A DNA stretch of 64,000 nucleotides. Origin: Myxococcales bacterium 68-20 (lineage in GTDB: Bacteria > Myxococcota_A > Polyangia > Polyangiales > Polyangiaceae). The position numbers were made by a program, and so were the translations under genes. Shown piece after piece: positions 8,261 through 17,650 of this stretch (position 1 is its first letter; every line of letters begins with the position of its first letter). The notes under the pieces were generated by a model. It saw nothing but the letters and a program-made list of their open reading frames with translations, was not told the DNA's origin and searched no databases. The DNA is taken from the NCBI GenBank assembly GCA_001899635.1, contig MKVQ01000003.1:124001-188000 (forward strand). Direction: 5' to 3'.

Positions 8261-9238
8261 ATGAACAAGACGCTTTCGGCAGCGATCTTTTCGGCTGGTT
8301 GCATGTTCGTCTCCGTCACCGCCTCGGGCCACGAGTGTTCGTCGCTCCAGGTCGTCGCCTCGTACACCGTCGGCGAGGTGCCCGAGTCAGTCACGCTCGA
8401 CCGGTCGGGCAACGTCTACTTCTCGAACGGGAACACCGTTCGAAGGCGTACCCACAACGGCCAGGAGAGCGTCTTCGCGACGCTCCCGATCCCCGTCTTC
8501 GCCCTCGGTGTGAAGGTCGGCCCCGACGGCTGCGTCTACAATACGAGCGTCAGCCTCGACCCGTCCGTCCAGGGGGCGTTCGTCTGGCGCACGTGCACGG
8601 CGGGCTCGATCGCGCAGCCGTACGCAACCCTCGACCACGCCGGTGGCCCGAACGATCTCGCATTCGACGACTGCGGCAATCTCTTCGTGACCGATCCCTT
8701 CCTCGGCCGCGTCTGGAAGGTGACACGGCAGGGGCACGTGAGCGTCTGGCTCTCGCATTCGATGCTGGACGGGAACGCGGCCTCCCCCTACCTGCTGTTC
8801 CACTCGCAGGGCGTGAACGGCATCGCATTCGACGAGGACAAGCGAAACCTCTATCTCGGCAACCTCGACTACGGGAAGATCATCCGCGTCCCGATCCGCT
8901 GGAACGGAAGCGCAGGAACGCCCTCCGTGTGGGTCTCCGATCCTCGCCTCCAAGGAGCGGACGGCATCGCCTTCGACGACAGCGGTGACCTGTACGTCGC
9001 CGTGAACGGACAGAACAGCCTGGTGAGGGTCTCCCGGCGCGGGCGCATCGAGGTGCTGTTCACGGGAGGCCTCCTCGACAGCCCGTCGAGCGTTGCCTTC
9101 GGTACGCGGCGCGGCGACCGGCGGACGCTCTACGTCGCGAGCAGCGCGTTCATGCGTTCGTTCGGGCTCCAGACCGGCACGCCGGCTCCCGCTCTCCTCG
9201 AGACGCGCGTGAAGGACGAGGGGCTCCCGCTTCCCTGA
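8261..9238 (+). CDS. Secreted SMP-30/NHL-type beta-propeller protein
   Basis: A 325-residue protein with an N-terminal signal peptide (about 1-23) followed by about six repeats of the NHL/SMP-30 kind. The recurring phrases are Gly-Ile-Ala-Phe-Asp, Asn-Asp-Leu-Ala-Phe-Asp and Leu-Tyr-Val-Ala. Family members are six-bladed propellers, some with lactonase activity; the catalytic metal ligands cannot be assigned confidently here. Start ATG 8261 has AAGGAGAG six bases upstream. It lies 30 bases before the hybrid kinase and may be co-transcribed with it. The role is probably periplasmic or outer-membrane-facing sugar or lactone handling, or ligand binding; this is inference. Confidence 0.75.
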   Translation: MNKTLSAAIFSAGCMFVSVTASGHECSSLQVVASYTVGEVPESVTLDRSGNVYFSNGNTVRRRTHNGQESVFATLPIPVFALGVKVGPDGCVYNTSVSLDPSVQGAFVWRTCTAGSIAQPYATLDHAGGPNDLAFDDCGNLFVTDPFLGRVWKVTRQGHVSVWLSHSMLDGNAASPYLLFHSQGVNGIAFDEDKRNLYLGNLDYGKIIRVPIRWNGSAGTPSVWVSDPRLQGADGIAFDDSGDLYVAVNGQNSLVRVSRRGRIEVLFTGGLLDSPSSVAFGTRRGDRRTLYVASSAFMRSFGLQTGTPAPALLETRVKDEGLPLP

Positions 9239-9268
9239 CGGGCGAGGCATTCGCGGAGAACGGCCATC

Positions 9269-11314
9269 ATGGGGGGAACGACTCAGTCGAATACGAGTGC
9301 CATCCTCGAAGCGATCCTCGAGAGTCCTCGAGACATCGTCATCCTCGCGTTGGATCGCGAGTACCGCTATCTCGCGTTCAACGACGCGCACCGGAAGACC
9401 ATCAAGCAGATCTGGAACGTGGACATCCACGTCGGTCTGAACATGGTCTACGAAGTGATCGGGCGAAGCGACGATCGGGATAGAGCGAAGCGCAACTTCG
9501 ACCGAGCACTGGCGGGTGAGCACTTCGTCGTCATCGAGGAGTACGGCGACGAGAAGCTGAGTCGCCGTTACTACGAGAACGTCTACAGCCCGATCATCGA
9601 CGCAGACGGGGCGGTGATCGGGCTGACGGTCTTCCTCACCGACATCACCGAGCAGAAACGCGCGCAGGAGCAGCTCGAACAGTACCGCCTCCGGCTCGAG
9701 TCGCTCGTCGCCGATCGGACGGCCGCGCTGGGCCGGAGCGAGGCCCTCTACCGAACGTTGGTGTTGAACGCGCCGGTCGCGGTGATCGTTCATCGCGACG
9801 GCAAGATCCTCTTCGTCAATCCGGCCGCCGTCACGCTCTGCGCAGAATCGAGCGAGAAGCGACTCGTCGGGCGATCCATCGTCGACCTCGTCAGCGCTTC
9901 GGTCGCTCTCCACGCCGGTGCCGCCGGCGAGCGTCCAGAGCGCGTCGAGGTCACGCTCAGGCGGCGTGACGGCACCCGAGCCGACGTGGAGTGGACCTCG
10001 ATCGCCGTCGACTTCGACGGGGCGCCGGCGACGTTCTCCCTCGCCGTCGACGTCTCCGAACGCAAGCGCATGGAGCACGAACGCCGGCGCCTCGAAGAGC
10101 AGATGCGTCATACGCAGAAGCTCAAGAGCCTCGGCGTCCTCGCGGGCGGCATCGCTCACGACTTCAACAACCTGCTCGTCGGCATCCTCGGTAATGCCGA
10201 CCTCGTGATTCGTGCCCTCGAGCTGTCGGCGATCCCCGAGTCGGCGCGGGTTCAGCTCGAACGGATCAAGGTCTCGGCGATCCGGGCCGCGGAGCTCACA
10301 CGGCGCATGCTGGCCTACTCCGGAAAGGGGACGTTCGTCGTCCGTCCGCTCGACCTCAACGGCCTCACGCGCGAGATGGTCGACCTCTTGAACGTGTCCC
10401 TCTCGAAGTCGGCGACCCTCGTACTCGAGCTCGCTGCCGACCTCCCTTTGCTCGAGGGCGACGCGACCCAGATCCGGCAGGTCGTCATGAACCTCGTCAC
10501 CAACGCCGCCGACGCGATCGGTGATGCTGCGGGAACGGTGACCGTCCGCACGTCCGTGATCGAGGCGGGGCGCGACCTCCGCGGGGCGTTGTACATCGCC
10601 GATTCGCTGGTCCCGGGAAGCTACGTCTGTCTCGAAGTCTCGGACACGGGGAGCGGGATGGACGAGGCCACACGCTCCCGCATCTTCGATCCGTTCTTCA
10701 CGACGAAGGAGAAGGGCCGCGGCCTCGGGCTCGCCGCTGTGCTCGGCATCGTCCGGTCCCATGGCGGCGCGCTGGCGCTGGAGACCCGTCCGGGTCGAGG
10801 CTCCCGGTTCCGGGTCCTCTTTCCGCGCGCCGAGCGACCGGTGCACGAGCCACTCTCCGCTCCCGAGATGTTCGCGTGGCGCACGACGGGGACGGTGGTC
10901 ATCGCCGACGACGAGCCGCGCGTCCGGGAGGTCCTACGCATGATGCTCGAGGACATCGGCTTCCGTGTCCTCGAGGCCGAGAACGCCAAGCGGTGTCTGG
11001 AGGTCTATCGCGCCCACCGTGACGAGGTGAGCTTGATCATGGTCGACCTCATGATGCCGGGCGGCGGTGGTCGCGAGGTCGTGTCGACGCTGCGGGCCGA
11101 CGGCGAACGCGTCCCGATCGTGATCTCCAGCGGCTACGACGAACGGACGATGAGCTCCGAGCTGCGCGGCGACGCGCTCCTCGCGTTCCTCGAGAAGCCG
11201 TTCGACTTCGACACCTTCGCACGCACGCTCCGAAGTCTCCTCGACGTGGCCCAGATGTCCAGGGCCTCACAGACGGCCGCGGCCGGTCGATCGGCAGCCC
11301 AGCCCCCCGTCTGA
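9269..11314 (+). CDS. PAS-PAS hybrid sensor histidine kinase with receiver
   Basis: A 681-residue cytoplasmic hybrid kinase. Two PAS domains (about 10-135 and 150-275, the first ending in Phe-Leu-Thr-Asp-Ile-Thr-Glu) precede a kinase core whose box reads Gly-Gly-Ile-Ala-His297-Asp-Phe-Asn-Asn-Leu-Leu, the subclass often found in hybrid kinases. HATPase_c motifs follow (Asn-Ala-Ala-Asp-Ala; Asp-Thr-Gly-Ser-Gly-Met; Gly-Leu-Gly-Leu-Ala-Ala). A C-terminal receiver (about 545-665) has phosphoacceptor Asp593 in Met-Val-Asp-Leu-Met-Met-Pro. There is no transmembrane segment, so the signal is intracellular. A GGAG lies ten bases before the ATG. No partner output protein is adjacent. Confidence 0.93.
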   Translation: MGGTTQSNTSAILEAILESPRDIVILALDREYRYLAFNDAHRKTIKQIWNVDIHVGLNMVYEVIGRSDDRDRAKRNFDRALAGEHFVVIEEYGDEKLSRRYYENVYSPIIDADGAVIGLTVFLTDITEQKRAQEQLEQYRLRLESLVADRTAALGRSEALYRTLVLNAPVAVIVHRDGKILFVNPAAVTLCAESSEKRLVGRSIVDLVSASVALHAGAAGERPERVEVTLRRRDGTRADVEWTSIAVDFDGAPATFSLAVDVSERKRMEHERRRLEEQMRHTQKLKSLGVLAGGIAHDFNNLLVGILGNADLVIRALELSAIPESARVQLERIKVSAIRAAELTRRMLAYSGKGTFVVRPLDLNGLTREMVDLLNVSLSKSATLVLELAADLPLLEGDATQIRQVVMNLVTNAADAIGDAAGTVTVRTSVIEAGRDLRGALYIADSLVPGSYVCLEVSDTGSGMDEATRSRIFDPFFTTKEKGRGLGLAAVLGIVRSHGGALALETRPGRGSRFRVLFPRAERPVHEPLSAPEMFAWRTTGTVVIADDEPRVREVLRMMLEDIGFRVLEAENAKRCLEVYRAHRDEVSLIMVDLMMPGGGGREVVSTLRADGERVPIVISSGYDERTMSSELRGDALLAFLEKPFDFDTFARTLRSLLDVAQMSRASQTAAAGRSAAQPPV

Positions 11315-11320
11315 GCGCAT

Positions 11321-11332
11321 CCGAGCGCTCGG
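11321..11332. other. 12-bp palindrome after hybrid kinase
   Basis: CCGAGCGCTCGG is a perfect palindrome seven bases past the kinase stop. It may be part of a transcription terminator or a protein-binding site; it could be chance. Confidence 0.25.
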
Positions 11333-11469
11333 GCGGGCTCCGGCCGCGAGATCCCGACGGTCCTCCCCCACGCCCGGAGTCGGAAAGGGCCGCAAGGCGA
11401 CGGCGTCGCAGGGAGGAGCAAGCGCCCGGTCGCGCCTCGCGATAGGAAATTCACCGCGCCGCGTCTAGA

Positions 11470-11958
11470 GTGGGACCTGGCCCAGTGCCCGTAGAGATCC
11501 CCAAAGACCTGGTCGAGCTCCTCACGAGCGGCGTGTCGATCCTCGTCGCGACGCGTGACACCCAGCGGCTGCCGGAGGCAGTCCGGGCCTTTGCCCCGGT
11601 CATCGCGCCGGATCGCCGGCACCTCGCCATCATCGTTCCCTCGGGGCCCGGCGACCGGACGATCGCGAACCTGAAGGACAACGGACGCATCGCTGTCGCC
11701 TTCTCGCGCGCCATCGACGACCTCTCGGTGCAAGTGAAGGGCACCAGCACGGACCTTCGCCCGACGACTGACGTCGACCGCACCATCGTCGACCGCTACC
11801 ACGCGGCGTACATCGAGGGGCTCTACCTCATCGGTATGCCACGAAGCCTGACGAGCCGGTTCCGGTGCTTTCCGGGCACCGTCGTCACGGTCGAGGTCGA
11901 AGGCGTCTTCAACCAGACGCCTGGCCCCGGCGCCGGCAAGCCGTTCGAGGCGCGATGA
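11470..11958 (+). CDS. FMN-binding split-barrel (PNPOx-like) protein
   Basis: A protein of about 162 residues resembling pyridoxamine-5'-phosphate-oxidase-like flavin barrels: an N-terminal helix, a Val-Ser-Ile-Leu-Val-Ala-Thr-Arg-Asp strand, Asp-Asn-Gly-Arg-Ile-Ala-Val-Ala-Phe, then Leu-Ser-Val-Gln-Val-Lys-Gly. These proteins bind flavin (FMN or F420) or haem and usually catalyse redox reactions. The start is uncertain: GTG 11470 or GTG 11485; a TCTAGAG -10-like element lies immediately upstream. Its stop overlaps the start of the next gene (ATGA), and that neighbour also begins with a flavin barrel, so the two products probably work together. Confidence 0.75.
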   Translation: MGPGPVPVEIPKDLVELLTSGVSILVATRDTQRLPEAVRAFAPVIAPDRRHLAIIVPSGPGDRTIANLKDNGRIAVAFSRAIDDLSVQVKGTSTDLRPTTDVDRTIVDRYHAAYIEGLYLIGMPRSLTSRFRCFPGTVVTVEVEGVFNQTPGPGAGKPFEAR

Positions 11959-13370
11959 CGACCCGACCTGCAAAGGACCTCCTCGTCACGCACCTGCCGC
12001 CGGCGGCGTTCCAGGGCGTGGTGCCGGCGATCATCGCGACGTCCGATGCCGAAGGCACCCCCAACGCCACCTACCTCAGCCAGGTCTTCCTCATCGACGA
12101 TCGCCACGTCGCGCTCTCGTGCCAGTTCTTCAACAAGACGAAGCGGAACGTGCTGGAGAATCCGCATGCGTGCGTCTTCCTGCACGATCCGCTGACGTTC
12201 GAGACCTTCCGTCTCTACGTAAAGTACCTCCGTGCCGAGACGACGGGGCCGCTCTTCGATCGGATGAGCGCACGCATCGAGGCGATCGCCTCGCACACCG
12301 GGATGAGCGGGATCTTCAAGCTGCTCTCGGCCGACGTCTACGAGGTGACCTCGATCGAGGCCATCGAGGACTTCCTCGAGCCCGCGCCGGCCGAGCCTCC
12401 GACCGACGAGCCGATCCGCCACCGCAACGAGCTGGCGAGCCTGCAGCTCGTGTCGGTCCGCGCGAGCCGCGCGACCGATCTCGAGGGTCTCCTGTCGGGT
12501 GTCCTCCAGGCGCTCCACGAAGGCTTCGGCTTCGAGCACTCGATGGTGCTGCTCCTCGACGAGTCCTCGGAGCGGCTCACGGCGATCGCGAGCCACGGCT
12601 ACGGCGACGCCGGGGTCGGCGCCGAGGTCCGTGTCGGCGAGGGGCTGATCGGGACCGTCGCGCGCGAGCGTTGCGTGCTCCGCGTCATGGGCGTCGGTCA
12701 GGAGCTCCGCTACGGACGTGCCATCCGCGCGACCGTGCATCGGCAAGCCGGGCCTCGCGCGCTTCGTCCCGAGATCCCCTTGCCCGGGCTCGTCGATGCG
12801 CAGAGCCAAATGGCGATGCCTCTGATCGTGGGTGACCGCCTCATCGGAGTCATCGCGGTCGAGAGCCGTTCGCTCGTCGCCTTCGACGCATGGCACGAGG
12901 CCTATCTCGACATCGTCGGCAATCAAGTGGCGGTCGCGATCGACAACATGATGGATCGCGACAGGGAGACGGAGGTGGAGCCGGCGCCGAGCTCCGACGA
13001 CGCTCCCGTCGTGTCGAGCACGACGCCGTCGATGGAGGAGCCCGCAGGCCGGGTGCTCCGTTTCCGGTTCTACGAGGGCGACGACTGCGTGTTCGCGGGC
13101 GACGACTACCTCATTCGCAACATCCCCGGTCGCATCCTCTGGCGGCTCCTCCGCGCCTACGAGTCCACGGGCCGCACGGACTTCTCCAACCGCGAGCTCC
13201 GGCTCGACCCGACGCTCGGCCTGCCGGCGATCCGAGACAACCTCGAGAGCCGGCTCGTGCTCCTTCGCAAGCGGCTCGCCCAGAAGTGCCCCGACGTGAA
13301 GCTCGTCTCGACCGGACGAGGGCTGTTTCGCCTCGAGCTCGGGTGCAAGATCGTCCTCGAGGACGGCTGA
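11955..13370 (+). CDS. Flavin-barrel/GAF fusion with C-terminal DNA-binding-like region
   Basis: A 471-residue fusion. Residues about 1-150 form a PNPOx-like barrel (Phe-Asn-Lys-Thr-Lys-Arg-Asn-Val-Leu-Glu-Asn-Pro). Residues about 165-330 are a GAF domain (Glu-His-Ser-Met-Val-Leu-Leu-Leu-Asp-Glu; Gly-Glu-Gly-Leu-Ile-Gly-Thr-Val-Ala). After a Pro/Ser-rich linker, residues about 360-471 look like a winged-helix region (Ile-Pro-Gly-Arg-Ile-Leu-Trp-Arg-Leu-Leu ... Leu-Arg-Lys-Arg-Leu). The whole suggests a flavin- or redox-sensing regulator; the DNA-binding assignment is inferred from the helical pattern only. It is translationally coupled to the preceding barrel gene and followed 120 bases later by a hemerythrin-like gene. 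Confidence 0.75.
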   Translation: MTTRPAKDLLVTHLPPAAFQGVVPAIIATSDAEGTPNATYLSQVFLIDDRHVALSCQFFNKTKRNVLENPHACVFLHDPLTFETFRLYVKYLRAETTGPLFDRMSARIEAIASHTGMSGIFKLLSADVYEVTSIEAIEDFLEPAPAEPPTDEPIRHRNELASLQLVSVRASRATDLEGLLSGVLQALHEGFGFEHSMVLLLDESSERLTAIASHGYGDAGVGAEVRVGEGLIGTVARERCVLRVMGVGQELRYGRAIRATVHRQAGPRALRPEIPLPGLVDAQSQMAMPLIVGDRLIGVIAVESRSLVAFDAWHEAYLDIVGNQVAVAIDNMMDRDRETEVEPAPSSDDAPVVSSTTPSMEEPAGRVLRFRFYEGDDCVFAGDDYLIRNIPGRILWRLLRAYESTGRTDFSNRELRLDPTLGLPAIRDNLESRLVLLRKRLAQKCPDVKLVSTGRGLFRLELGCKIVLEDG

Positions 13371-13490
13371 GAGGCCCGGGTCCCAGGCCTTTAAGATCCC
13401 TATAAGGTCGGGCCGAAGGTCTTACGAGCGACTTAGCAACCGGCCTCTTCGAGAGGTGTCACGTTCATCGCGTCCCGGAAAGGAATCGAG

Positions 13491-14225
13491 ATGAACGCGA
13501 CGATCGAGAACCAGCAGCTCCCCTCCGACACAGGCCCCGTCTCCTCCGCTCGCCCGCAGCGGTTCGACCTCTACGGTCCGATCCACAAGACGATCCGGGT
13601 CGTCATGTCGGACGTGCTCGTCCGGATGGGCAAGACGAACTTCGCGAACGAGAGCGCCGCGACGCGCATCACGGAGGACCTCCAGAAGCTTCTCGCTTTG
13701 TGTGACCAGCACATCCAGCACGAGGTGAAGTTCGTGCATCCCCACCTCGCGGAGCGCCTGCCGAACGCGCTCGCGAAGATCGACGACGGACACGTCGAGC
13801 ATGACCGTTTCGTCGCCGAGCTCCGCTCCCTCAGCGCCGGCGTCACCTCGGCACCGACGCGGGAGCTACGTGCGCTCGCAGGAAGCACGCTGTACCTCCA
13901 CTACAGCGCGTTCTTCGCGGACACGCTGACTCACATGGTGGAGGAAGAGCGCGTGCTGCAGCCTCTCATCCACCGGTTCTTCACCGATCAGGAGCTGCTC
14001 GGTATCCACGGAGCGATCCTCGCGTCGATCCCTCCGGCGGAGAACTTCGAGATGGTCTGCACCATGATCCCGTCGGTCAACGGACCGGAACGCGCAGACA
14101 TCCTCGGCGGCGTCTACGCGGGCGCGCCGCCGGAGGCTTTCCAGGCCCTCGTCGCCGCGATTCGACCTCGCCTCGACGCCGACGAGTGGACCGAGCTCCT
14201 GGGGCTCTGCCCGTTCCTCGGCTGA
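13491..14225 (+). CDS. Hemerythrin-domain protein
   Basis: A 244-residue protein with a hemerythrin-like four-helix bundle at about 28-160. Candidate iron ligands follow the family order: His32 after Gly-Pro-Ile, then Gln-His-Ile-Gln-His-Glu, His-Pro-His-Leu, His-Val-Glu-His-Asp and a later Met-Val-Glu-Glu-Glu. Such domains bind a di-iron centre and sense or store oxygen or nitric oxide. The C-terminal 80 residues are not recognised. An A/T-richer patch at about 13388-13410 (ttta...tataagg) may hold its promoter. The position beside flavin-barrel proteins suggests a shared redox or gas-response role (inference). Confidence 0.82.
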   Translation: MNATIENQQLPSDTGPVSSARPQRFDLYGPIHKTIRVVMSDVLVRMGKTNFANESAATRITEDLQKLLALCDQHIQHEVKFVHPHLAERLPNALAKIDDGHVEHDRFVAELRSLSAGVTSAPTRELRALAGSTLYLHYSAFFADTLTHMVEEERVLQPLIHRFFTDQELLGIHGAILASIPPAENFEMVCTMIPSVNGPERADILGGVYAGAPPEAFQALVAAIRPRLDADEWTELLGLCPFLG

Positions 14226-14397
14226 CGAGACCGAGAGCCAACGCGGGCAGGCCCCGCCCTCCGCCCGCAAATGCAGAAGCGAGTTAGCCGAGAAAACAGC
14301 CGCTTCGCTTCGCATCGCCGCTCGTCGAAAGGCCGTTGAGACTCGGATCGAACGTGACGACGGCGCTGGGTGGGCAATAGATTCGAGACTTCCGCCC

Positions 14398-16167
14398 ATG
14401 CGCCGCTCCCCCCTCTCGTTCACCGCCCTGAGCGCCCTGTCCGCCCTTCTCGTCGTGCACTGCGGAACCGCCGATGACGTCGGCTCGAACGAAGCCGATC
14501 ACACCGCCGGGGAGTACATCCACGAGAACGCGGTCTATGCGTGGGCCGAGCCGGACTACGAGGCGTTCGAGGCGATCAAGCCAAACCAGAAGCGTCGTCT
14601 CGCCGACGACCATGCGGTGGTCGTGCGCGTGCAGGCCTGGCTCGATCGCTACGACGCCATCGTGCGGGAGCGCGTCAAGACGGACGGCAAGCGTGGCAAG
14701 AAGGAGCTGCTCGCGCCCAAGCCGAAGGCGATCGTCTACGCCGACGACACGATCAACGCCTGGGTCTCGTGGTTCCCGGCGTGCATCGGCGACATCGGTA
14801 CGGATGCATCGTTCGCCCAGGCCGACGCCGGGATCGATCTAGACGGCGGCGATGCGGGGACCTCGTCCACGCGGACTTCGAGCCTGCTGCGCCTCGATCG
14901 CAAAGAGGTCGCGCGTTTCGGAACGTATCCGAGCTGCCTCGCCCCGAAGAACTGGCCCGCGCCCGGAAAGGCGCTGGCGACCTGGTGGAACCAGTCGAAG
15001 CCCGCGTGCTCGTTGACCGCACAGAAGGGCGGCGGCTTCGCGGTCGGCGGCGAAGGCTGCTCTACCGAGCCCCTCGCGGACACCGTCCGCCCCGGCGTCA
15101 TGTGGTCGACGGGCAGCGGCATCCACGCGACGACGAGCATCATCTCGAAGCTCTCGGAGAAGGCCTTCGCGGTCGTCATCGCGCACGAGCTCGGGCACTA
15201 CTACCGCGCCCACGGCTCGTCGGCGTACAAGGGCAAGTACGAGTTCTGGTACGAGCGCGACGCGCACGAGGCCGTCCGTCCCCTGCCCGCGGCGGACTCG
15301 CTGGCGCTCGGCGAGCAGGTCAAGCGCCTCTCGTCGTCGCAGAGCCTGCCCGCGATCCCGGGCCAGAAGGTCTCGCCGCGCACGGCGGCGTGGTTCGTCG
15401 ACTACAGCTTCGGAATGGCGCTCCGGGAGCTGCCGTCGTGCGTGGACGCGGAGATGGCGCTCTCCGGAAGTTGGATGACGACGCTGCGCTACGGCGGCAC
15501 TCCGACGGAGGCCGTGCGATCCGCCTATCTCGCCTTCGAGAAGAAGCTCCTCGCGTGCGCCGCCAGCGCGGCGGTCGGCGCCGAACGCGAGCGCTTCCTC
15601 GCATCGCTCGGGAGCCGGTTCCCCGGCGCAAACGAGGCATCGTTCGCCCTCGACGGCACGCTCCAGGACCTCATCGACTCAGCCGACAAGGTCGCACGCA
15701 CCTTCGACGAAGAAGAGGCCGCCGTACGCGAGCGCCTCACCAAGAACCGCATCGGCTGGTACACGACCGAGCAAGAGGCCGACGACCTCGCGATGGAGCT
15801 CTCGACCCTCGCCGGCCTCACGCCGAAGGAGGTGCTCGACGCCTGGGTCGAAGCGATCACGCTCTTCGAGGGCGACTACCCCGCGAGCTACCGCAGCGAC
15901 GGCTCACTCGATCTCGCGACGTGCAAGGCGCTCTACGCGAACGACTTCACGACGACGAAGGAAGACGGCACGAAGGAGCCGGCGTACGTGCCGATCGGAA
16001 GCCTCGGCGGCCTCCACCACTCCAACTGCTACCGACTCTTCAACTTGTGGCGCGAGAGCATCGCCCACGAGTACGTCCCGGCAGCGGCGCCCGAGGAGCT
16101 CTCGCCGGCTTGGTCGGAGATCCAGGAAGCGGCGAAGCGCGACGGCAGCGGCGGTCTGGAGCAGTAG
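14398..16167 (+). CDS. Secreted M48-like zinc metalloprotease
   Basis: A 589-residue exported protein. The N-terminal hydrophobic segment (about 5-21) ends in Val-Val-His-Cys, a poor lipobox because of His at -1, so lipid attachment is uncertain. The zinc motif His263-Glu-Leu-Gly-His267 is followed about 190 residues later by Glu-Gln-Glu-Ala-Asp-Asp-Leu-Ala (458-465), the gluzincin third-ligand pattern seen in M48-type peptidases. An Asp/Gly-rich stretch (about 140-160) is typical of surface proteins in this group of bacteria. Likely periplasmic or extracellular proteolysis; the substrate is unknown. It is flanked by spacers on both sides. Confidence 0.75.
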   Translation: MRRSPLSFTALSALSALLVVHCGTADDVGSNEADHTAGEYIHENAVYAWAEPDYEAFEAIKPNQKRRLADDHAVVVRVQAWLDRYDAIVRERVKTDGKRGKKELLAPKPKAIVYADDTINAWVSWFPACIGDIGTDASFAQADAGIDLDGGDAGTSSTRTSSLLRLDRKEVARFGTYPSCLAPKNWPAPGKALATWWNQSKPACSLTAQKGGGFAVGGEGCSTEPLADTVRPGVMWSTGSGIHATTSIISKLSEKAFAVVIAHELGHYYRAHGSSAYKGKYEFWYERDAHEAVRPLPAADSLALGEQVKRLSSSQSLPAIPGQKVSPRTAAWFVDYSFGMALRELPSCVDAEMALSGSWMTTLRYGGTPTEAVRSAYLAFEKKLLACAASAAVGAERERFLASLGSRFPGANEASFALDGTLQDLIDSADKVARTFDEEEAAVRERLTKNRIGWYTTEQEADDLAMELSTLAGLTPKEVLDAWVEAITLFEGDYPASYRSDGSLDLATCKALYANDFTTTKEDGTKEPAYVPIGSLGGLHHSNCYRLFNLWRESIAHEYVPAAAPEELSPAWSEIQEAAKRDGSGGLEQ

Positions 16168-16318
16168 CTCCACGGGGCCCTCGATCGAAGCCGGTCACTC
16201 GAAGCGTCTCGCTCACGGAAAGGCAACGCTCGGTCGTCGCGGGCAGGCTCGGACGCGCGCACAAGCTCGACCGGATGCCGCACGCGCAGCCGCCGAGGCT
16301 TGCGCTAACCTGCGCGGC

Positions 16319-17485
16319 GTGAGCCACAAGTCCCACTTCCGTCGTTCCCTCGAGGCCGACCCCGAGCGCCTCCACTTCGCAGCACACAGCCACCATCTCT
16401 GGCCCGACGTGAGCTTCGATGCGCACGTGCAGGCCTGGCTCGACGCCGCGCGGCTGGCCGATCGGAAGTGGGAGCAGATCTTCGCCGAGATCATTCCGCG
16501 CGCTCAGGGGCACATCGCGCGGCGGCTCGGCCTTTCCGATCCGAGCACGATCGCGTTCGCACCGAACACGCACGAGCTGGTCATGCGCCTGTTCTCGTGC
16601 CTGCCGCGCGAGCGTCCCCTCCGCGTCCTGACGACCGACTCCGAGTTTCACTCCTTCGCGCGCCAGGCCGCGCGGCTCGAGGAGGACGGGGCGCTCGAGG
16701 TGACCCGGATCAAAGCCGAACCGCACGCCTCGTTCACGGAGCGCTTCGCCGAGGCCGCGTCGAAGCCCGGCTGGGACATGGTCTATCTCAGCCACGTCTT
16801 CTTCAACTCGGGGTATGCCGTCCCGGAGCTGGCGCGCATCGCCCAGGGCGTGTCGAACGAGACGTTCTTCGTCATCGACGGCTACCACGCGTTCGGAGCG
16901 ATCCCCGTCGACCTCTCGGCCATCCAGGATCGCGTCTTCTACCTGGCCGGCGGCTACAAGTACGCGATGAGCGGCGAAGGCTGCTGCTTCCTCCACGCGC
17001 CGCCAGGCTATGGCGCGCGCCCGCGGGACACGGGGTGGTATGCAGCGTTCGGTGCGCTCGAAGATGCGCAGGCGCCTGGAGCCGTGCCGTACGCCCGGGG
17101 TGGGGCGCGATTCCTCGGGGCGACCTTCGATCCGAGCGCGCTCTATCGCTTCAACGCCGTGATGGACTGGCTCGACGCCGAGCAGCTCACGCCGGCAGCG
17201 CTCCACGCGCACGTGGTCCGGCTGCAAGAACAGTTCATCGAGGAGCTCGGGAAGGAGACGCTCCCGCTCCGTGAGCACCAGCTCGTCGTCCCGCTCGCCG
17301 AGAAGAGCCGCGGCCAGTTCTTGACCTTCGAGTCGCGCGCCGCAGCGGACATCCACCAGCGCCTCCTCGCTGCGAACGTCGTGACCGACGTCCGCGGAGA
17401 CCGCCTTCGCTTCGGCTTCGCGATCTACCACGACATCGAAGACATCGGCCGAGGCGTGGCGCGGATGTGCACCGCCCTCGGGTGA
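16319..17485 (+). CDS. PLP-dependent class V aminotransferase / kynureninase-like enzyme
   Basis: A 388-residue fold-type I PLP enzyme. Asp-Gly-Tyr-His-Ala-Phe-Gly-Ala-Ile-Pro is the cofactor Asp/His region, and Gly-Gly-Tyr-Lys214-Tyr-Ala-Met-Ser-Gly-Glu-Gly holds the Schiff-base lysine. The N-terminal Ala-Ala-His-Ser-His-His-Leu-Trp-Pro resembles kynureninase-like proteins. The reaction could be kynurenine hydrolysis, cysteine desulfuration or transamination; sequence alone does not decide. Start is GTG 16319; no strong ribosome site. A stable hairpin after the stop (17538-17565) probably terminates the transcript. Confidence 0.8.
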   Translation: MSHKSHFRRSLEADPERLHFAAHSHHLWPDVSFDAHVQAWLDAARLADRKWEQIFAEIIPRAQGHIARRLGLSDPSTIAFAPNTHELVMRLFSCLPRERPLRVLTTDSEFHSFARQAARLEEDGALEVTRIKAEPHASFTERFAEAASKPGWDMVYLSHVFFNSGYAVPELARIAQGVSNETFFVIDGYHAFGAIPVDLSAIQDRVFYLAGGYKYAMSGEGCCFLHAPPGYGARPRDTGWYAAFGALEDAQAPGAVPYARGGARFLGATFDPSALYRFNAVMDWLDAEQLTPAALHAHVVRLQEQFIEELGKETLPLREHQLVVPLAEKSRGQFLTFESRAAADIHQRLLAANVVTDVRGDRLRFGFAIYHDIEDIGRGVARMCTALG

Positions 17486-17537
17486 TCCGGGCTCGGAGAA
17501 CGCGGCTCGCTGCCCCGACTTCGACGCGGCCGTAGGC

Positions 17538-17565
17538 GATCGGGGCTCGGGGTGCGAGCCCGATC
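17538..17565 (+). terminator. Hairpin terminator candidate
   Basis: GATCGGGGCTCG pairs with CGAGCCCGATC (11 pairs, one bulged G) around a five-base loop, 53 bases after the PLP-enzyme stop. There is no T-run, as is common in GC-rich genomes. Confidence 0.55.
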
Positions 17566-17650
17566 GAGGGCGCACGGGAGAATCGCTCACGACGCTGACG
17601 GAAGTCGGCGGCGCTGGACATCGAGCAATGTCCCCCCACCTAGGTGAGCC

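Noticed and set aside
8387-10846. Long open frame on the minus strand (819 codons)
   Set aside because: It is antisense to the beta-propeller and hybrid kinase genes, whose families are clear; long antisense frames are common in GC-rich DNA.
14243-14268. GCGGGC...GCCCGC stem after the hemerythrin gene as a terminator
   Set aside because: Six pairs around a 14-base GC-rich loop is too weak to call.
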